DNA of 64,000 bases, taken from contig JBBSUG010000010.1 in assembly GCA_038235165.1 (NCBI GenBank), forward strand, positions 1-64,000, in the 5' to 3' direction. Positions 1-7,826 of the stretch are shown piece by piece; the stretch's first letter is position 1, and the number at the start of each line of letters is the position of its first letter. This stretch comes from GCA-002050365 sp038235165. Lineage in GTDB: Bacteria; Acidobacteriota; Blastocatellia; Pyrinomonadales; Pyrinomonadaceae. The position numbers were made by a program, and so were the translations under genes. Below the pieces are notes generated by a model, which did no database searches, was not told the origin of the DNA, and worked only from the letters and a program-made list of their open reading frames with translations.

Positions 1-117
1 ATTTGCAAAGAACAATATCGAGGCAAGCATAAAAACTATGAGAAGCACTGGAAGGTAGTATCAGCCATCGTCAACTTGAAACTTTCAACTCATCATCTTA
101 AATATGCTTCTCCATAA
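1..117 (+). mobile_element. 3' end of a probable IS transposase (truncated by the window edge)
   Basis: The first frame is open from base 1 to a TAA at 115-117. It encodes 38 residues that include KNYEKHWKVVSAIVNLKL. A basic stretch, an aromatic-rich helix and an 'IVNLKLS' ending resemble the C-terminus of DDE transposases of the IS5-like superfamily. No terminal inverted repeat could be identified in the following 20 bases. The call rests on a short fragment and on general resemblance. It could instead be the tail of an unrelated basic protein. Confidence 0.4.
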
Positions 118-139
118 ACTATTTAGGAAAGATGTCTAA

Positions 140-1270
140 TTATTTTCGTGTTGATTTGTCGTATTCGCTTTGCAAAAGTTTCATAAATTCATCGCGCCGG
201 TCATACAATCTTTTCGGTTCGCGCGGTTCGTGCCGTGCCAGCGCGTAAGCCGTAATCAGCGGCAGTGCAACGGTCGAATCAACATAAGCAACGACTGTTC
301 CGGGCAATTGGTCAGGATCAATTTTTCCCCAACTTACTGCCTCTGACGGCGTGGCACCAGATAATCCGCCGGTGTCGGGACGCGCGTCTGTGACTTGCAA
401 AAAATAATCGTGACCTTTTTCGTCAATGCCGAGAACTTCCTGAATCTGCGGTTCGGTTTGCAGCGCGAAGTTTTTCGGACTGCCGCCGCCTAAAATAAAG
501 ATCGCCGATTTGCCGCCTTTTTTCGATTTTTTGCCGTGCTGGATGATGCCACGTTTTGCCGCTAAAACTATCGAGGCGGTTTCGTTGACATCGAGATTCG
601 GGTTCAAAATCAACTTTCCGCCCTGCAATTCTTTGGCGGCGATGTTCATTCCGATTGACGAATCGCCGGGCGACGAAGTGTAAACCGGAACGCCGTATTC
701 GTAGCAAACCGATAAAATTGATTTGTCGGTGATGCCGAGTTTTTTCTCGCGTTCACGAATATATTTTCCGGCGAGATAATGGAATTCCGCCGACGACATT
801 GTTTTTTGAAATTCTTCGTGTTCGATCAAACGGCGAAAAAATTCGTCCGTGTCGAGCAAAACCGAATAATCGAAAAAGATGTCGAAAATTCGCACGACTT
901 CTTCTTCGCGCAAAATGCGGTCGTCGAGTTTCGCGTCGCCCTGATGAAGTGCAAGACCGATGCCGAAATGCGTATCGTGATATAGATTCGCGCCCGTCGA
1001 AATAATCCAATCAATAAATCCGGCTTTTATCAGTGGAATCAGCGCGGAAATTCCCAAACCTGCCGGAGTCAGTGCGCCGGTCAAAGTGATACCGACGGTC
1101 GTGTCCGGTTCGAGCATTTTCTGCGAAAAAAGCTGACACGCTTCCCGAATCCGCGCCGCGTTATACGCCATAAAAGATTCATCAATCAAATCGGCGAGTG
1201 CCGTATTTTTATCAATCGGTGTCGGGTCAATGCGTTTGCCGCTTAAAAATTTGCTTTTCTTTTTCGCCAT
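140..1270 (-). CDS. Deoxyhypusine synthase-like protein (DHS/SpeY family)
   Basis: This 376-residue protein belongs to the NAD-dependent deoxyhypusine/homospermidine synthase family, which transfers the aminobutyl group of spermidine to an acceptor amine. The segment SGATPSEAVSWGKI holds the family's catalytic lysine (about K316). GGGSPKNF and YTSSPGDSSIG look like NAD-binding and active-site loops. In eukaryotes and archaea the acceptor is eIF5A. Bacteria lack eIF5A, so bacterial members are thought to act on free polyamines or on unknown targets. The ATG at 1270 was chosen because a GTG start 21 bases upstream lies inside an intergenic palindrome. Nothing adjacent belongs to polyamine metabolism. 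Family assignment is firm; the substrate is unknown. Confidence 0.85.
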   Translation of the reverse strand: MAKKKSKFLSGKRIDPTPIDKNTALADLIDESFMAYNAARIREACQLFSQKMLEPDTTVGITLTGALTPAGLGISALIPLIKAGFIDWIISTGANLYHDTHFGIGLALHQGDAKLDDRILREEEVVRIFDIFFDYSVLLDTDEFFRRLIEHEEFQKTMSSAEFHYLAGKYIREREKKLGITDKSILSVCYEYGVPVYTSSPGDSSIGMNIAAKELQGGKLILNPNLDVNETASIVLAAKRGIIQHGKKSKKGGKSAIFILGGGSPKNFALQTEPQIQEVLGIDEKGHDYFLQVTDARPDTGGLSGATPSEAVSWGKIDPDQLPGTVVAYVDSTVALPLITAYALARHEPREPKRLYDRRDEFMKLLQSEYDKSTRK

Positions 1271-1286
1271 AATAACTAAAGATTTT

Positions 1287-1350
1287 GCCACGAATTATAC
1301 GAATAGCGCGAATTAAAAATATTTTATTCGTATTTCATCTCATTCGCGGC
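1287..1350. repeat. Imperfect palindrome built from CGAAT units
   Basis: The left side runs CCACGAATTATACGAATAGC and onward, and the right side ends CATTCGCGGC. Arms pair imperfectly, and ACGAAT/GCGAAT recurs every 9-10 bases. It lies just upstream of the DHS-like gene and resembles the elements at 7024-7103 and 35930-36000. Confidence 0.55.
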
Positions 1351-1357
1351 TAGATTT

Positions 1358-1714
1358 TCAAACTACTGATTTGTTGTTTATTTTGTAATTGGAAAGCAGC
1401 CAAACAATAAAAATAATGACCCCGATGCCCATAAAGAAATTTCGCGGCGTTTCCGCAAATCCTAAAATAAACGGCAGCATTATCAGCGCAATCGAAACGA
1501 TGAGTTCGATGCCGCCGTGAATCGTGAACGGGACGATGCCGATAATTCCTTTCGGAAAAGCCGTGACCAGCGTCAAACTGATATGTATGACGGCTAGAGC
1601 GTAGGAAATATAAGCGGGCAAGCCGCCGAAACCGAGAACGGTCGGCGCGACGGCGAAGAGTATGACCGTCAAAAAATCGAGGTAGCCGTGTAGTTTCGGG
1701 CTTAAAATTTTCAT
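1358..1714 (-). CDS. Small SPW-repeat-like integral membrane protein
   Basis: This 118-residue protein is almost entirely hydrophobic, with about four membrane segments (roughly residues 10-28, 33-52, 60-82 and 92-110). The opening 'SPKLHGYLDFLTVILFAVAP' resembles short membrane proteins annotated as SPW-repeat proteins. No catalytic motif is visible and the function is unknown. It lies 6 bases downstream of selA on the same strand and is probably co-transcribed with it, though no functional link is evident. Confidence 0.6.
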   Translation of the reverse strand: MKILSPKLHGYLDFLTVILFAVAPTVLGFGGLPAYISYALAVIHISLTLVTAFPKGIIGIVPFTIHGGIELIVSIALIMLPFILGFAETPRNFFMGIGVIIFIVWLLSNYKINNKSVV

Positions 1715-1720
1715 AATGTT

Positions 1721-3169
1721 TTATTTGGAATTTGTAATTTCATCTGTCAAAACTTCTAAAATTCGTTTTTCTTCTTCTTCAAAAACAGTCCGCAAATCAA
1801 TTATAACTTTATCTTCCAAAATTCGCGTAATGACAGGCGGTTTCGACAATCGCAGATGACGCTCTAAATTTGCCGCCGACATTTTTTCGTGTGTTAGAGC
1901 GAGCAGAGTCGTCGCCGGCTGCACCATCGGCGCGGAACCGCCGCCGACGACCGAATTTCCTTCGACTATTTCAAATTGCAGCGCAGAATTTTCGCCGAGT
2001 TTGCCGCGCAATTTTTCGGCAAAATTCAAAGTTCTCTGCCTTATTTCTGCGTTCGTCAGCGCAAGCATTCGCAAAACCGGAATTTCTTTTACTGCCGCGT
2101 CACGCCGGAAAGATTCGAGCGTCGCTTCGAGAGCGGCGTAAATCAATTTATCAGCCCGCAAAGCGCGATACAGCGGGTGTTTGCGGAGTTTTTCAATCAC
2201 TTCACTGCGCCCGACGATCAAACCCGATTGTGCGCCGCCGAGAAGTTTGTCGCCGCTGAACGTCACGATGTCTGCACCCGCCGCGATTGATTGCGGAATA
2301 ACGGGTTCGTCCGTCAAACCGTATTCGCTCAAATCTAAAAGTGCGCCGGAACCGGCATCTTCGTAGAGCAGAATTCCCTTTTGGTGCGCTAATTCAGCGA
2401 GTTCGGCGATGGACGGCGACGCGGTAAAACCGACGATGCGGTAATTTGACGGGTGAACTTTGACGAACAAATTGGTGTTTTCGCTGATTGCGTTTTCGTA
2501 ATCTAAAATGTGTGTCCGGTTGGTCGCGCCGACTTCTTTTAAGATCGCGCCGGATTGGGTCATCACGTCGGGAATACGAAAATCGCCGCCGATTTCGACC
2601 AGTTCGCCGCGCGAAATTATCGCTTCCCCACCATTTGCCAGCGCGGTTAAAACCAGAACACACGCTGCCGCGCAGTTGTTGACGATCAACGCACTTTCAG
2701 CACCGGTAATTTCCGCGAGCAGAGTTTCGGCTCGTGCGCCGCGCCTTCCGCGTTTTCCCGTTTCGAGGTCAAATTCGAGATTGCCGTAGCCCGCCGCTTC
2801 GAACACTGCTTTTCGCGCATTTTCAGACAATGGCGCACGCCCCAAATTTGTGTGAATCACTACGCCGGTCGCATTGATAACGCGCCGCAACCCGGGAAGT
2901 TTTTCGTTCTCCCAAATCGCCGCCAGACGTTTTTCCGCTTCGCCTATTAAATTTTCGCGCGAGTAATCGGCGATACCGATTGATTTGTTTGTAATTTCCG
3001 CTAGAATTTCGCGTCGCAGTTCATCCGTCACGCTGCGAACCAAAACCGTCAAGTGTTTCGCGCCGATTTCCGGCAACAATTTATTTGCCGTCTCTGAACG
3101 CAACAGCGTGTCAACCGGCGGCAGCAGACGCAAAACTTCGGCGCGGTCAGTCGTTTCCCGATTTTCCAT
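1721..3169 (-). CDS. selA: L-seryl-tRNA(Sec) selenium transferase
   Basis: SelA is a PLP enzyme that converts seryl-tRNA(Sec) to selenocysteinyl-tRNA(Sec) using selenophosphate. The 482-residue protein has the usual length, the N-terminal LLPPVDTLL segment, the RRVINATGVVIHTNLGRAPL motif, and the PLP-lysine region FSGDKLLGGAQSG near residue 306. The ATG at 3169 is preferred over an upstream TTG at 3190. Neither has a strong Shine-Dalgarno. No selB, selD, tRNA-Sec or selenoprotein gene was recognised nearby, so the rest of the pathway must lie elsewhere if it is functional. A heptamer repeat tract sits just upstream. Confidence 0.93.
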   Translation of the reverse strand: MENRETTDRAEVLRLLPPVDTLLRSETANKLLPEIGAKHLTVLVRSVTDELRREILAEITNKSIGIADYSRENLIGEAEKRLAAIWENEKLPGLRRVINATGVVIHTNLGRAPLSENARKAVFEAAGYGNLEFDLETGKRGRRGARAETLLAEITGAESALIVNNCAAACVLVLTALANGGEAIISRGELVEIGGDFRIPDVMTQSGAILKEVGATNRTHILDYENAISENTNLFVKVHPSNYRIVGFTASPSIAELAELAHQKGILLYEDAGSGALLDLSEYGLTDEPVIPQSIAAGADIVTFSGDKLLGGAQSGLIVGRSEVIEKLRKHPLYRALRADKLIYAALEATLESFRRDAAVKEIPVLRMLALTNAEIRQRTLNFAEKLRGKLGENSALQFEIVEGNSVVGGGSAPMVQPATTLLALTHEKMSAANLERHLRLSKPPVITRILEDKVIIDLRTVFEEEEKRILEVLTDEITNSK

Positions 3170-3203
3170 AAATATTCTTTCGTCAATCAAATCTTATGAT
3201 GTA

Positions 3204-3231
3204 AATCGTCAATCGTAAATCGTCAATCACA
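3204..3231. repeat. Heptanucleotide tandem repeat upstream of selA
   Basis: Four consecutive 7-mers are visible: AATCGTC, AATCGTA, AATCGTC, AATCACA. This is the intergenic form of the heptamer repeats found throughout the window. Confidence 0.7.
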
Positions 3232-3315
3232 AAAAAAAGGAATAATTTCTGCTTTGAACATTTTCTTTATAAGGGGATTCAAATTTCCGCAATTGATAAA
3301 GAGGATATTAACAAA

Positions 3316-3636
3316 ATGGCATTTATCGGCAACGCATTATACCGGCAGACACAAACCAAACAGGAAGAAACGGCGGATGTAGATCAGCAGATTTCGCGGA
3401 TTGAGGAAGAAATTCGCAAACTGAAAATTGATTTCGATATCTATTTCAACGGTGGTTTGAAACGTCCGCCGCTCGAAGCCAAGGCGCGGCTCGAATCGAA
3501 CATCAAACGCATCGCTGACGACCGCGGTTTGTCATACGCACAGCGATACCAATTTAATTCGGTAATTTCACGCTTTACGTCATACCGCGAATTGTGGCGC
3601 AGACTGCTTAAGGCGAAAGGCGAAGAACTCGTTTGA
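3316..3636 (+). CDS. Conserved hypothetical coiled-coil protein
   Basis: This 106-residue protein is highly charged. Residues about 20-45 (VDQQISRIEEEIRKLKIDF) are predicted coiled coil. A more conserved-looking core follows: YFNGGLKRPP, then RLESNIKRI, then YAQRYQFNSVISRFTSYREL. This layout resembles uncharacterised small proteins of acidobacteria and myxobacteria in which a 'YFxGxxKxPP' segment precedes an 'RFNxxxxRF' helix. That comparison is from memory and weak. No function is assigned. It is monocistronic and converges on the cold-shock gene across a strong terminator. Confidence 0.7.
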   Translation: MAFIGNALYRQTQTKQEETADVDQQISRIEEEIRKLKIDFDIYFNGGLKRPPLEAKARLESNIKRIADDRGLSYAQRYQFNSVISRFTSYRELWRRLLKAKGEELV

Positions 3637-3714
3637 GCGTGGGTGAGAAGTTCTGCACCGCGCTTAAAACTATTCGCAATTCGTTGTCAACTATTCGCTG
3701 TTAAGTAAAAGACG

Positions 3715-3792
3715 AGGCGGAAACGCGACCGTTAGGGAGTGTGTTTATTAATCGAGCAATTGACACACTCCCTGACGGTCGCGTTTCCGCCT
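3715..3792. repeat. 30-bp near-perfect inverted repeat element
   Basis: Arms 3715-3744 and 3763-3792 are complementary at 29 of 30 positions (one G/T wobble), with an 18-nt loop. The arm core GCGACCGTYAGGGAGTGTGT is GC-rich and unlike its surroundings. It has the look of a dispersed REP/MITE-type palindrome, not an ordinary terminator, because it has no T-tract and a proper terminator follows immediately. Confidence 0.7.
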
Positions 3793-3800
3793 TTGGACGT

Positions 3801-3833
3801 AAAAAAGGCGGCTCTGGTGAGCCGCCTTTTTTT
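3801..3833. terminator. Bidirectional rho-independent terminator
   Basis: GGCGGCTC (3807-3814) pairs with GAGCCGCC (3819-3826) around a TGGT loop. The stem is flanked by A6 on the left and T7 on the right, so it can end transcripts from both the hypothetical gene (+) and the cold-shock gene (-). Confidence 0.85.
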
Positions 3834-3888
3834 GTTTTCAACGCCGTTCGATTTGGGCAATCGGGCGCAAATTAAATAATTTTAAGGT

Positions 3889-4098
3889 TTACTCGACCCG
3901 CAGTACGTTTTCCGCTTGCGGACCTTTCGGTCCGGTGGTAACTTCAAACTCAACATCCTGTCCCTGCATCAAGGTTTTGTAACCTTCGCCCGAAATCGAA
4001 CTGTAATGGACGAAAATATCTTGTTCGCCCGGTTGTTCGATGAATCCGTAACCTTTTGCATTATTAAACCATTTAACTTTTCCAATTGTTTTTGACAT
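3889..4098 (-). CDS. Cold-shock domain protein (CspA family)
   Basis: This 69-residue single cold-shock domain carries RNP1 (KGYGFI, residues about 16-21) and RNP2 (DIFVHY, residues about 28-33). These bind single-stranded RNA/DNA and melt mRNA structure. Start choice is secure: AGGAGG lies 9 bases before the ATG. The upstream region to the next gene is long and includes small perfect hairpins at 4185-4202 and 4272-4295. This is compatible with the long structured 5' leader typical of csp mRNAs, but no promoter was pinned down. Confidence 0.95.
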   Translation of the reverse strand: MSKTIGKVKWFNNAKGYGFIEQPGEQDIFVHYSSISGEGYKTLMQGQDVEFEVTTGPKGPQAENVLRVE

Positions 4099-4471
4099 TT
4101 TTTCTAATTCCTCCTACAAACTTCAGTGAATTTATTTTTTTGAACATATTTAATGTCCGCCTGTTTAAGTTCTATGCTGTCAATGTTTTCGAAGACGAAA
4201 ACGCAAGTTTAAAACACGCTTTCACGATTAGCGGGACTGATTTTTTTTCAGTCTGATTTACGTGAACTGATGAAAATGAAAATATATTCATTTTCTAACG
4301 AGTAGAAAATCTTAAACTGCAAGATTTTAAATTTAGTTTTAGGTGTTGTGTTTTGATAGAACGATGGAAAATTTAACCGAAACCGCGCCGTCTGTCAAGA
4401 CCTTTTTGTGCTTTTTGTCAAATTTGTTGAAAATTTGTCGTAAACTTGATATAAACAGTTCAATAAACAAT
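4099..4471. other. Divergent intergenic region between csp and tryptophan dioxygenase
   Basis: This AT-rich stretch of about 370 bases has two perfect short hairpins, GTTTTCG/CGAAAAC at 4185-4202 and GAAAATGAA/TTCATTTTC at 4272-4295. A promoter for the dioxygenase lies at its right end. The reading frame of the dioxygenase is open upstream to 4343, but that part is Cys/Ser-rich, unlike the family, and contains the promoter, so it was treated as non-coding. Confidence 0.5.
4427..4455 (+). promoter_or_regulatory. Sigma-70-type promoter of tryptophan 2,3-dioxygenase
   Basis: TTGAAA (4427-4432) and TATAAA (4450-4455) are spaced by exactly 17 bases. Transcription would begin near 4462, leaving a leader of only about 10 bases before the ATG at 4472 and no Shine-Dalgarno. 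This supports the shorter start. Confidence 0.6.
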
Positions 4472-5257
4472 ATGATTGAATACGGAAAAAACCCGCAGCT
4501 TTCTTATAATGAATACCTGAAAGTTCCCGCATTGATTGACTTACAGGACGCTTTGTCCGAGCCGGTCAGCCACGACGAACTGCTGTTCATCATCATTCAC
4601 CAAACTTATGAGCTGTGGTTCAAGCAAATTCTGCACGAAATAGATGCGACAATCGGTTGGATGAACGAAAAAAGAATGTTTCGCGCCAATCATTCGCTAA
4701 AATCGGTGACGGCGATTGAACGGGTGATCATCACGCAGATTCACATTTTGGAAACGATGGCGCAGATCGGATTTTTGGAGTTTCGGGACAAACTCAATCC
4801 GGCGAGCGGTTTCCAGTCAATGCAGTTCCGCGAACTCGAATTCGTGTCGGGCGGCAAGGACGAAAAAATTCTCAATTTCTTTAAGTTTGACGAATTCGCG
4901 CACGAGCGTCTGACCGAAAGATTTAACGCGCCGAGTCTTGGCGATGCGTTTTGGGATTTGCTGAAAAACAATGATTTCGCTGTCGAAAATCACGACGAAA
5001 AGATAAAATCAATCGTCGACATTTTGACGCAGCCGGAAAAATACCCTGAACTTTTTATAATGCAGGACTTGCTCATCGAACACGACGAAAACATCGCGCT
5101 GTGGCGTTATCACCACGTTTTAATGGTCGAACGAATGCTCGGAATGAAACGCGGCACGGGCGGTTCGGAAGGCGCAGGCTATCTGCGAACGACTTTGGAC
5201 AAAAAATTCTTCCCCGAACTGTGGGAAGCCAGAACACATTTGGAGGTTAAAAAATGA
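4472..5257 (+). CDS. kynA: Tryptophan 2,3-dioxygenase
   Basis: This heme enzyme opens the indole ring of L-tryptophan to N-formylkynurenine, the first step of the kynurenine pathway. The 261-residue protein shows IIHQTYELWFKQIL (substrate-side histidine), the heme-ligand region WRYHHVLMVERMLG, and the substrate loop RGTGGSEGAGYLR. All are diagnostic of TDO. The start at 4472 gives a family-like N-terminus (YGKNPQLSYNEYLKVPAL). No other kynurenine-pathway gene is adjacent. The following gene overlaps its stop by 4 bases (ATGA). Confidence 0.95.
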   Translation: MIEYGKNPQLSYNEYLKVPALIDLQDALSEPVSHDELLFIIIHQTYELWFKQILHEIDATIGWMNEKRMFRANHSLKSVTAIERVIITQIHILETMAQIGFLEFRDKLNPASGFQSMQFRELEFVSGGKDEKILNFFKFDEFAHERLTERFNAPSLGDAFWDLLKNNDFAVENHDEKIKSIVDILTQPEKYPELFIMQDLLIEHDENIALWRYHHVLMVERMLGMKRGTGGSEGAGYLRTTLDKKFFPELWEARTHLEVKK

Positions 5258-5487
5258 ATTTTGCAAAATTAATATTTTCGATGCTGCTTTTTATGATCGG
5301 ATTTATGATCGGAGTCACGGAAATTTTCGCGCTGCTCGTCCCGCACCAACGTTTGACGCTCGGCGATGCTAATATTCAACCGCTCTGGATGGCTCACGCC
5401 GCTTATCTGCTCGGCACAATAAGTTGTTTGGGAACGAGTTTTTTGTTACTAAAAAATTTCAACAAAACAGAACTTATTTTGAAGTAA
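5254..5487 (+). CDS. Small two-helix membrane protein
   Basis: This 77-residue protein has two hydrophobic segments (about residues 5-28 and 46-66). It is translationally coupled to the tryptophan dioxygenase through an ATGA overlap and ends 4 bases before the nucleotidase gene. No family was recognised and no catalytic residues are visible. The coupling suggests co-expression with its neighbours. Confidence 0.6.
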   Translation: MNFAKLIFSMLLFMIGFMIGVTEIFALLVPHQRLTLGDANIQPLWMAHAAYLLGTISCLGTSFLLLKNFNKTELILK

Positions 5488-5491
5488 CGTA

Positions 5492-7009
5492 ATGAGAAAA
5501 TCAATTTTCGCGTCATTTCTAATTTTTACGTTTTTCTTGTTCGCATTTTCTCAGGGAAACAAAGACGCACCCATCAAAATTACGTTTCTGCACGTCAACG
5601 ACGTTTATCAATTTATGCCGGTTGACGGCGGAACGCGCGGCGGTTTGGCGCGGTTGATTACGCTGAAAAATCAAATCAAAAGCGAAAATCCGAACACGAT
5701 TTTCACGCTCGGCGGCGACACGATTTCGCCTTCGGTTGAAACGCTGACTTACAAAGGCGCACAGATGATTGACGCTTGGAACGCCGTCGGGATTAATTAT
5801 GCCGTGTTCGGCAATCACGAATTCGATTTAAAAACGCCGATTTTGCTGGAGCGAATGGAGGAATCGAAATTTCAATGGTTGGGCGCGAATGTTTTTGATA
5901 CCGAAACCAAGAAGATTTTCGCCGACACGCCGCCGTTTGTCATCCGCCAATTTGACGGCGTAAAAGTCGGGATTATCGGTTTGCTTTTGCCTGAAACAAA
6001 GGAAACTTCGAGTATGGGCGCGAATCTGGAAGTTACCGATTTTTGCGACGCGGCAAAAAAATATGTGCCGGAAATGCGAAAAGCGGGCGCGAATGCGATT
6101 GTCGGTTTGACGCATCTTTTTATGGCACAGGACAAAAAACTGGCGGGATGTGCCGATTTCGATTTAATTTTGGGCGGACACGAACACACGCTTTTGCAGT
6201 CTTCCTCACACGGCACGCCGATTTTCAAAATGACCGCCGATGCGCGTGAACTCGGCAGGTTTAATCTGAATTTTAATCGGCAGACGAAAAAGCTGGAAAG
6301 TATTGATTGGGAAATAATTCCAGTGACCGACAAAATCGCTGACGCGCCGGAATTTGCGCTTGTTTTCAATAAATATAAAGATTTTATACAAAAATTAGCC
6401 GAACCCATCGGGCGCACGGCGGTTACGCTTGATGCGCGTTCGGAAAGCAATCGGACGCAGGAAACAAATATCGGCAATTTTATCGCCGACGCTTTCTGTA
6501 ATTCAACCAATGCAGACATCGGTTTTCTCAACGGCGGTTCGATTCGCGCGGATTTGACATACAATCCGGGAACTTTAACGAAACGCGATATTCTTTCGAT
6601 GCTGCCGTTTAATAATCCGGTCGTGAAAATTGAGATTCTAGGGAAAATTCTGCGCGAAGCCCTAGAACACGGAGTTGCCCGAAGCGCGGAAGACAGCGAG
6701 CCGGGACGATTTCCGCAGGTTTCGGGATTGACTTACAAATTTGATACTTCGCGTCCCGCCGGTTCGAGAATTGTTGAAGCAAAAGTTGCGGATGAAATGC
6801 TAAATGATAATAAGAAATATACTTTGGCAACCACTTCATTTTTGGCTTTAAGCGGCGGCGATGGTTACGCGATGTTTAAGAACGGAAAGGTTTTGACAGA
6901 TTTGAATCAGGCGCAAAAGGACGCGGAAATTTTAGAAAATGCTGTAAAAAACGCGCCGGATAAATTAATTGCGCCGAAAGTTGAAGGTCGGATTGTGAAA
7001 ATGAAATAA
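5492..7009 (+). CDS. Secreted 5'-nucleotidase / 2',3'-cyclic phosphodiesterase family protein
   Basis: A signal peptide (residues 1-20, ending FAFSQ) precedes a calcineurin-like metallophosphatase domain with dinuclear-metal motifs HVNDVYQF, GGDTISPS, GNHEFDLK and GGHEHT. The 5'-nucleotidase C-terminal domain follows: ETNIGNFIADAF, GFLNGGSIRADL and LSGGDGYAMF. At 505 residues it matches UshA-like enzymes, which hydrolyse extracytoplasmic nucleotides to nucleosides and phosphate. It is the third gene of a compact run after the dioxygenase. The exact nucleotide specificity cannot be read from the sequence. Confidence 0.92.
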   Translation: MRKSIFASFLIFTFFLFAFSQGNKDAPIKITFLHVNDVYQFMPVDGGTRGGLARLITLKNQIKSENPNTIFTLGGDTISPSVETLTYKGAQMIDAWNAVGINYAVFGNHEFDLKTPILLERMEESKFQWLGANVFDTETKKIFADTPPFVIRQFDGVKVGIIGLLLPETKETSSMGANLEVTDFCDAAKKYVPEMRKAGANAIVGLTHLFMAQDKKLAGCADFDLILGGHEHTLLQSSSHGTPIFKMTADARELGRFNLNFNRQTKKLESIDWEIIPVTDKIADAPEFALVFNKYKDFIQKLAEPIGRTAVTLDARSESNRTQETNIGNFIADAFCNSTNADIGFLNGGSIRADLTYNPGTLTKRDILSMLPFNNPVVKIEILGKILREALEHGVARSAEDSEPGRFPQVSGLTYKFDTSRPAGSRIVEAKVADEMLNDNKKYTLATTSFLALSGGDGYAMFKNGKVLTDLNQAQKDAEILENAVKNAPDKLIAPKVEGRIVKMK

Positions 7010-7023
7010 GTTCAGAACAATTA

Positions 7024-7103
7024 TTTTGCCCGCGAATTACACTAATCTTCACGAATTTTCTTTGTTTTTTATTCGTGTTAATTCGCTTAATTCGCGGGCA
7101 AAA
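7024..7103. repeat. Palindrome with perfect 16-bp arms and CGAAT units
   Basis: Arms 7024-7039 and 7088-7103 (TTTTGCCCGCGAATTA and its complement) pair perfectly. Between them ACGAATT and ATTCG units recur about every 10 bases. It separates the convergent nucleotidase and DUF4126 genes and may act as a terminator-like structure. Confidence 0.7.
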
Positions 7104-7137
7104 ATTCTTAAACTGAATTTATGTTCAAGCATGTGTT

Positions 7138-7764
7138 TTACGGTGCTTTTCGCGCCACTTCCTGAAAACTTTCGCCCGCGAAAATCGCCCGAATTGCATT
7201 GAAAATCCGCTTGAAGGCGCGAATCACTTTCGGCGCGAACCAGATGAAGAAAATTCCGAACAATAACAAAACAATCGCAATTAAAATCGGCGCAAAAACC
7301 GCTAAAATTGTGCCAATAAAGGCGATGATGTCTTCGACGATTGATAAGACCCAATTGGAAACAGGTTCGGGCGAAAGATTTGCGGTCGCGCGAACTGCCG
7401 CTTTTGTGCCGTGCGAAGAAAGCGCGAGTCCGCCGCCGAGCAAAGTCGCAATCGTCATCACCGAAGCGTCGGTTTGCGTCGTCGCCGCGTAAGCCATCAC
7501 CGCGCCAGCCGGGACCCGAATGAATGTATGAACAACATCCCAGACCGAATCAACGTATGGAATTTTGTCGGCAAAAAATTCGATTCCATAAAGAAATCCG
7601 CCGATGCCGATTATCCACCAGTTATCAAGAACGTCCAAACCGCCGGGCAAATGCGTCAAATTAAATTTTTGCAGCAAGCCCAAAACTGTAACGGTTGCAT
7701 AGAGATTGATGCCTGAAGTCCAAGCCGTGCCGAGTGCGAGCGATAATGTTGAAAACCATTCCAT
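7138..7764 (-). CDS. DUF4126 family membrane protein
   Basis: This 208-residue protein opens with the DUF4126-like GTAWTSGINLYATVTVLGLL. It has repeated hydrophobic helices (about 8-30, 48-65, 85-115, 140-175) and the Gly/Ala-rich TLLGGGLALSSHGTKAAVRA segment. The family is uncharacterised. The start is supported by GAGGGG 9 bases upstream of the ATG. A decayed copy of its first 40-55 codons lies at 9380-9551 beyond the photolyase gene, so this locus has a history of duplication. Confidence 0.85.
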   Translation of the reverse strand: MEWFSTLSLALGTAWTSGINLYATVTVLGLLQKFNLTHLPGGLDVLDNWWIIGIGGFLYGIEFFADKIPYVDSVWDVVHTFIRVPAGAVMAYAATTQTDASVMTIATLLGGGLALSSHGTKAAVRATANLSPEPVSNWVLSIVEDIIAFIGTILAVFAPILIAIVLLLFGIFFIWFAPKVIRAFKRIFNAIRAIFAGESFQEVARKAP

Positions 7765-7826
7765 AATTTCCCCTCCTCTTCTCGAAAGTTTCCCGCATTA
7801 TATAACGAAATTTTTTGAAATGCGTT

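Noticed and set aside
4343..4471. Longer start for tryptophan 2,3-dioxygenase (43 extra codons)
   Set aside because: The extension is Cys/Ser-rich and unlike the family. The TTGAAA-17-TATAAA promoter lies within it, so translation must start later.
5872..6564. Long minus-strand open frame (~230 codons) opposite the 5'-nucleotidase
   Set aside because: It is a frame shadow of a strongly supported nucleotidase gene with complete metal motifs. The shadow protein is Ser/Pro-rich without family resemblance.
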